Shown here piece by piece: positions 5,415-9,321 of a DNA stretch of 9,321 nt. The DNA comes from an uncultured Fibrobacter sp. GTDB taxonomy: Bacteria > Fibrobacterota > Fibrobacteria > Fibrobacterales > Fibrobacteraceae. How positions within the stretch are numbered: the first letter of the stretch is position 1; each line of letters opens with the position of its first letter. The notes below the pieces were generated by a model, which saw only the letters and a list, made by a program, of their open reading frames with translations, ran no database searches and was not told the DNA's origin. The position numbers were made by a program, and so were the translations under genes. Location: assembly GCA_934691725.1 (NCBI GenBank), contig CAKUTF010000062.1:1-9321 (forward strand), given 5' to 3'.

Positions 5415-8249
5415 ATGAACTCTATCGTGAGCCTGAACGGCGACTGGGATATTCTGTTCGACACAGAAGACACGGGCATCATCAACCGCTGGTATGCGAC
5501 CTATCCGGGCGGCACGCAGAAAATCCAGGTGCCGAGCGTCTGGGAAAAGTTTTTCGACAAGATATCGCTTTCGCAGGACGCCGCCTACTATTTCAAGCAC
5601 TTCACCGTCGATGAGAAGCAGATTACGAAGCGCATTTTCCTCCGCTTCGAGCGCATTTCCATGCACGCTATCTTCTGGCTGAACGGCAAGTACCTCGGTT
5701 CGCACTTCGGCGCCTATACGCCGTGCCTTCTCGACCTGTCCAAGGCAATCAAGCCGGGCGAAGACAACGTTCTCTGCGTGCGCGTCGCGAACATGGGCTC
5801 GGTGAACAGCCGGATAGACCTCGGGCGCGAAAGCAAGGAAGGCGCGGACGACCGCTTCGTGCGTCCGTCCGAAATGCCGGTCGGGCTGCCGTGGTCGGAA
5901 TACCCGTTCGGCGGAATTTATGGGAACGTCGATCTGGTTCTCGGCGGGGCGGCTTTCATCACGGGCGTCCAGCTCGAACCGGACATGGACGAGGACCGCG
6001 TCGCCGTCGATGTTTCGTTCAACAACCCGCGCGGCTTCTCGACAAGGCTCCGCATCCTCATGAAGAATCCCCAGGGCCTCGTGAGCGAGATGGTAAAGGA
6101 ACTGAAGCTCGAAAAGGAAAACGCTTCGAGCCGTTTCATCCTCAAGCTCAAGGACGGTAAGAAGAACAAGGAGACGTGGTCCCCGAACACGCCGAGCCTT
6201 TACACGATAGAAGTCCAGCTCGAAGGAAAGTCAAAAGGCAAAAACACCGTCGAGCATTCTTTCTCCGTCGTGAAAACGTTCGGCTTCCGCAAGTTCGATT
6301 GCATCAAGGGCGACTTCTACCTGAACGATTCCATCATCAAGATCCAGGGCGTGACTTACTCCCAGCATTCGAGCGAAGGCGGACTCTGGACATCCGACAA
6401 GGCAAAGCTCAAGAAAGACCTCGAAGCGGTCAAAAAGGCGGGGTTCAACACGATCCGCTCGAACGGCGCGCCCCTCACGACAGCGGCCCTCGACATCTGC
6501 GACGAACTGGGACTTCTCGTCTTCCAGGAATTCCCCATCCACACGATGCGTTCCACCCCCCGCGGTCTCAGCGAAGTGTATAAGCTCATCGAGGAAATCG
6601 TGATGGAGCAGAAGCACCACCCGAGCATTGTCGCCTGGATCCTCGGCTCGGAAAACGGTCCGCTCGTCCTCGAAAACGGAAACAAGCTCCTGAACGCGGT
6701 CGATAGTTACGACAAGTGCCGCCCGATTATCAGCAACCTGAACTGCGTCTATCTTTCGAACGAGGAAGAGTTCCACAAGGATACCGGCAAGCTGATGGGC
6801 GTGACGAACGAAAAGATTCTCCTCTATTCTTCGCATCGGATGCACTTGCGCATGAGCCCGAACGCCGCTCTCACGGACTTTCTCGCCCACTACTGCGACA
6901 AGGACATGTCCGGTGACGTGGTCGTTCCCGACACGACGCTCGGCGATTCAAGCTTCCAGGACGAATACGAAAATTTCGTGAACGATACCGACGGGAAGAT
7001 TCTCGTCACGCTGAAAAACCACACGCTGTTCCCGAACTCCGCAACCGACATCAGGGGACCGCGCAGCCAGAAAAACAACAAAGCTATCAAGCAGCTCTTC
7101 AAGCAGGCCGAAGCCTTTGCGGCGAACAAGAACCTTTCCATCTGGAAAAACTTCGCCGCGTTCAATGCGGACGCCCGGAGGCTCGCGCTCCAGAGCAAGC
7201 TCACCCAGATAAACGCGGTCCAGAGCAACCCGCTCGTCTCCGGCTTTATGCTCGACCAGTGGGCGGATTTCGGCACGGACTTCTGCGGAGTCGTCGATGA
7301 GAACCGAAAGTCCAAGGGCCTTGATGCGTTCCTGAAAAGCGCGACCGCTCCGACGCGCCTGCTCGTGACGGGATTCGAACCGGTCTGTGCGCCGCAGACC
7401 GAAATTTCATTCCAGCTTGCGCTCCTGAACCAGGCGAGACTCGAAGACATCGAAATCGGGATTTCCATCGTCGATAAGAACGACAAGACCGTTTCGAGCG
7501 ATACGCACAAGGCCAAGGGACAGACAAGCCTCACGCCACTCGGAACCTATACGGTCGTCACACCCAAGGCTCCGGGCGATTACAGGCTGGTCCTTTCGCT
7601 CTCCGCTCTAGGCTCCGTTGTCAGCACGACATCGGAAGACATGCTCGTCCTCGAAGATGCGGATGTCAAGTCCGCAATGTCCGAAGTCTGCTTCCTCGAC
7701 AACAATGCGGAAACCACCGCAGACGCGATGGCAGCTCTCGCCGGCAAGGAAAAGATTATCTTCACCGCGAACCTCAGCTCCTGGAACAACGACGTTCTGT
7801 CAAAAATTGTCGAACTGACTCGCGACGGCGGCAAGATGCTCTTCCTTTCGGACCTGAACCGCGAAGACATCGAATCCTTCAATTCGAGCCACTACTTTAC
7901 GCAGACGATTGACGCGCATTTTTCGACAGGCGCAAACGGGCTTTCCGTGCACTATCTCGTAAACGGATCCGAACTTCTCTCGGAATTTGCCGGCCACCAG
8001 ATTCTCGACGACCTTTCCTCTTCCGTCATCCCGAGCATTTCGCTGAACGAACTTCCCGACGCAACGGTGCTCGCTCGTTCCGTGACCATCTCTGGCGGAG
8101 AAGTCAAGACCGGCGTGGATTTGCAGATTATCCCGTTCGGAAAGGGAAAAATCGTCTTCAACCAGCTGAACCTCTTCGAAGGCCTCGAAACGAACCCGCT
8201 CGCCGACCGCGTGTTCACGAAGCTCGTGAAGATGCTCACCAAGAAATAA
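5415..8249 (+). CDS. Glycoside hydrolase family 2-like protein with atypical nucleophile region
   Basis: The protein has 944 aa from the ATG at 5415. That start is preferred over the in-frame ATG at 5391 because AAAGGAA sits 5 nt before it and the protein then opens with the typical GH2 beginning SLNGDWDILFD. No signal peptide is visible, so it is cytoplasmic. Domains, roughly: sugar-binding jelly roll 1-177 (WLNGKYLGSHFGAYTPCLLD), Ig-like domain 180-290, TIM barrel 292-645, second Ig-like domain 650-745, and a C-terminal alpha/beta GATase-like domain 750-944 (FGKGKIVFNQLNLFEG). The barrel keeps the acid/base motif WILGSEN with Glu413. Where relatives have the nucleophile motif (SEFG type), this protein reads VTLKNHTLFP. 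It is probably a beta-glycosidase for imported plant oligosaccharides or glycosides, but substrate and even activity are uncertain. It stands alone between a divergent promoter region and a terminator. Confidence 0.88.
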   Translation: MNSIVSLNGDWDILFDTEDTGIINRWYATYPGGTQKIQVPSVWEKFFDKISLSQDAAYYFKHFTVDEKQITKRIFLRFERISMHAIFWLNGKYLGSHFGAYTPCLLDLSKAIKPGEDNVLCVRVANMGSVNSRIDLGRESKEGADDRFVRPSEMPVGLPWSEYPFGGIYGNVDLVLGGAAFITGVQLEPDMDEDRVAVDVSFNNPRGFSTRLRILMKNPQGLVSEMVKELKLEKENASSRFILKLKDGKKNKETWSPNTPSLYTIEVQLEGKSKGKNTVEHSFSVVKTFGFRKFDCIKGDFYLNDSIIKIQGVTYSQHSSEGGLWTSDKAKLKKDLEAVKKAGFNTIRSNGAPLTTAALDICDELGLLVFQEFPIHTMRSTPRGLSEVYKLIEEIVMEQKHHPSIVAWILGSENGPLVLENGNKLLNAVDSYDKCRPIISNLNCVYLSNEEEFHKDTGKLMGVTNEKILLYSSHRMHLRMSPNAALTDFLAHYCDKDMSGDVVVPDTTLGDSSFQDEYENFVNDTDGKILVTLKNHTLFPNSATDIRGPRSQKNNKAIKQLFKQAEAFAANKNLSIWKNFAAFNADARRLALQSKLTQINAVQSNPLVSGFMLDQWADFGTDFCGVVDENRKSKGLDAFLKSATAPTRLLVTGFEPVCAPQTEISFQLALLNQARLEDIEIGISIVDKNDKTVSSDTHKAKGQTSLTPLGTYTVVTPKAPGDYRLVLSLSALGSVVSTTSEDMLVLEDADVKSAMSEVCFLDNNAETTADAMAALAGKEKIIFTANLSSWNNDVLSKIVELTRDGGKMLFLSDLNREDIESFNSSHYFTQTIDAHFSTGANGLSVHYLVNGSELLSEFAGHQILDDLSSSVIPSISLNELPDATVLARSVTISGGEVKTGVDLQIIPFGKGKIVFNQLNLFEGLETNPLADRVFTKLVKMLTKK

Positions 8250-8270
8250 TCTTTATCCTCATCGATTTCA

Positions 8271-8295
8271 AAAGCCCGGAAATTCCGGGCTTTTT
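8271..8295. terminator. Bidirectional intrinsic terminator
   Basis: AAAGCCCGG (8271-8279) pairs with CCGGGCTTT (8285-8293) around a 5-nt loop, followed by a T-run on the plus strand. On the minus strand the stem is followed by TTTTGAAATC. It lies 22 bp after the GH2 stop and 16 bp after the end of the convergent secreted-protein gene, so it can serve both. Confidence 0.9.
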
Positions 8296-8310
8296 CGTTT
8301 GCAGACGAAC

Positions 8311-9090
8311 CTACTCCGTCCACTTCAGCGGAGAAAGCTTTTCGTCAAAAGGCTTTGGGTCGGGCAAGTCGTAAAAACAGGTCACATGTTTATATTTAAA
8401 TCTTCTGGAACCCATCACATCATACCAGCCCGAGGCGCAATGCCACGAATCCGATTTGTAATAGAGATAGGATTTGTAGTACCTTTTTCCATAATCAAAA
8501 TCGCGCAGATGAACCACCTCATGATAAACGCCGAAATCGTCACGAACAACAAAAGCGTTGAAATAGTCGGGCTCAGCAATCATCGGAGCAGCTCCACCGG
8601 GAATGTACAAGCCAAAGCGAAAGCAATTCCGCAGAATCATCTCCTTTTCGAGCCTAGAATACCGGATAGTCCGACTTATCCCAGTGTCCAGAAAGAAGGT
8701 AAGGTTTGGAAGAGGCAGGACCTTGTCGCACTGGAAAGTTTTCTCGAAACCGTCCATACGGAAGCTTTCCACTTTCGTCCATCCTTCGGGGCAGCTATCT
8801 ACGGACTGCACCCTAGCCTCCTCTCCGCTTGAACCGAACCAAAAACGGTTGTATTTCGGCGAATACTTTTTCAAGGAATATTTGATGGACGCTTGAAAGC
8901 CCAGCCCCGGAAGCGAGCTGTCGGGATAGAACTCCGGCTTGATATCCCAGCAGTTTGTCGAAAGCTTCTGCTCCAAGACATACATCTGCCCCGTACGGGA
9001 ATCCACCCAGACTTCGCTTGGCGGACGGTCAGCCATCAAGGCGAACGCTGCCGGACAGACGGCAAGCAGACAAACAATTAAAAACTTCAT
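8311..9090 (-). CDS. Secreted hypothetical protein
   Basis: The protein has 259 aa from the ATG at 9090. This start is chosen because it gives a clean signal peptide (MKFLIVCLLAVCPAAFA), has AGGAGG 7 nt upstream, and overlaps the upstream stop as ATGA. A longer in-frame reading from 9123 adds 11 residues that spoil the signal peptide. The mature protein has several Cys, is rich in Tyr, Phe and Trp, and contains HEVVHLRDFDYGKRYYKSYL near 180-199 and CPEGWTKVESF near 90-100. CPEGW is a motif also common in FISUMP proteins, but the rest of that domain is absent. I do not recognise a family. Export to the periplasm or surface is the only supported inference. The gene converges on the GH2 gene and shares its terminator. 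Confidence 0.85.
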   Translation of the reverse strand: MKFLIVCLLAVCPAAFALMADRPPSEVWVDSRTGQMYVLEQKLSTNCWDIKPEFYPDSSLPGLGFQASIKYSLKKYSPKYNRFWFGSSGEEARVQSVDSCPEGWTKVESFRMDGFEKTFQCDKVLPLPNLTFFLDTGISRTIRYSRLEKEMILRNCFRFGLYIPGGAAPMIAEPDYFNAFVVRDDFGVYHEVVHLRDFDYGKRYYKSYLYYKSDSWHCASGWYDVMGSRRFKYKHVTCFYDLPDPKPFDEKLSPLKWTE

Positions 9091-9321
9091 CGGTTTTCCT
9101 CCTGGTTTTTGATTTCCTTCCAAAAATCCCGTTCCACTTTTTGAAGCTCCTGGATGATGTCGCTTTTTCCCCTAAACTTCAAGTCTCCATTCGGAGTGCT
9201 GGCAAATGTTTCGAGGCTGTCTAGCTTTTCATTAATTTTAGTAAGTTTTTTGGCAAAGGAATCCAACAAATCCTTCGAAAGATGCGGCAAGCCCTGCACC
9301 CGGCGACGCTCGTTTTCGTTC
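9087..9321 (-). CDS. Partial coiled-coil-like protein (5' end outside window)
   Basis: The reading frame is open from the right edge to a TGA at 9089-9087, giving at least 77 residues of the C-terminus. An in-frame GTG at 9299 could be a start, but the frame continues upstream as NENERRR without a stop and no clear ribosome site precedes the GTG, so the true start is probably outside the window. The visible part is highly charged and probably helical (LTKINEKLDSLETF, IIQELQKVERDFWKEIKNQE), suggesting a coiled coil, with no recognisable family. Its last codons contain the AGGAGG ribosome site of the next gene, and the two genes overlap by 4 bp, so they form one operon. Confidence 0.7.
   Translation of the reverse strand, partial: NENERRRVQGLPHLSKDLLDSFAKKLTKINEKLDSLETFASTPNGDLKFRGKSDIIQELQKVERDFWKEIKNQEENR
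9098..9103 (-). promoter_or_regulatory. Strong Shine-Dalgarno deciding the start of the secreted hypothetical gene
   Basis: AGGAGG on the minus strand lies 7 nt before the ATG at 9090 and sits inside the end of the upstream coiled-coil gene. It supports the 259-aa reading over the longer one from 9123. Confidence 0.85.

Noticed and set aside
9091..9123. Longer start of the secreted hypothetical protein
   Set aside because: It adds a hydrophilic lead before the signal peptide and ignores the AGGAGG site and ATGA overlap at 9090.
1..9321. CRISPR array, tRNA, rRNA or transposase
   Set aside because: No regular short repeat-spacer array, tRNA-like cloverleaf or transposase motif was seen on reading both strands.

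Overview
The window most likely comes from a member of Fibrobacterota (Fibrobacter or a close gut relative). Two genes carry the FISUMP domain (Fibrobacter succinogenes major paralogous domain, Fib_succ_major/TIGR02145 type). They sit beside secreted, cysteine-containing orphan proteins and a large glycoside hydrolase family 2 protein. The organism assignment is inferred from these families. No rRNA or other marker gene is present.

Layout: (1) 49-5136, minus strand. A leftward gene train reads, in transcription order, a two-TM membrane protein of unknown function (5136-3823), a secreted ankyrin-repeat protein (3813-1522), a secreted FISUMP protein (1525-839, ATGA overlap with the ankyrin gene) and, after a 160-bp hairpin-rich gap, a FISUMP lipoprotein (678-49). 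(2) 5137-5390. A divergent intergenic region with a small palindrome and a candidate FCB-type promoter element. (3) 5415-8249, plus strand. A cytoplasmic GH2-like enzyme, closed by a bidirectional terminator at 8271-8295. (4) 8311-9321, minus strand. A secreted orphan protein preceded by a coiled-coil-like protein that runs off the right edge, again joined by an ATGA overlap.

The main result is in region 1. The two FISUMP genes are copies offset by 790 bp. Over most of their shared length they are almost identical, with 4 differences in the 245 bases at 246-490. In a 168-bp block at the 3' end (78-245 versus 868-1035) they differ at 30 positions, and none of the 30 falls on a third codon position. 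Of the 23 affected codons, 20 end in C (NNC), and 22 of the 30 changes are transversions. This is the pattern left by adenine-directed mutagenic retrohoming at AAC/AGC-type template codons, as in diversity-generating retroelements (DGRs). The block lies at the C-terminus of a predicted C-type-lectin-like domain, where DGR variable regions are known to lie. A near-invariant 3' tail with a tetraloop hairpin starting 7 nt after each stop codon follows both copies. No reverse transcriptase, Avd-like gene or template repeat is in the window. By usual DGR gene order they could lie to the left of position 1, or act from elsewhere.

Working model (inference): an envelope-anchored operon encodes a membrane protein, a periplasmic or extracytoplasmic ankyrin scaffold and two exported ligand-binding proteins whose binding faces are diversified by a DGR acting in trans or just outside the window. 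The GH2 gene and the right-hand pair appear to be separate transcription units.
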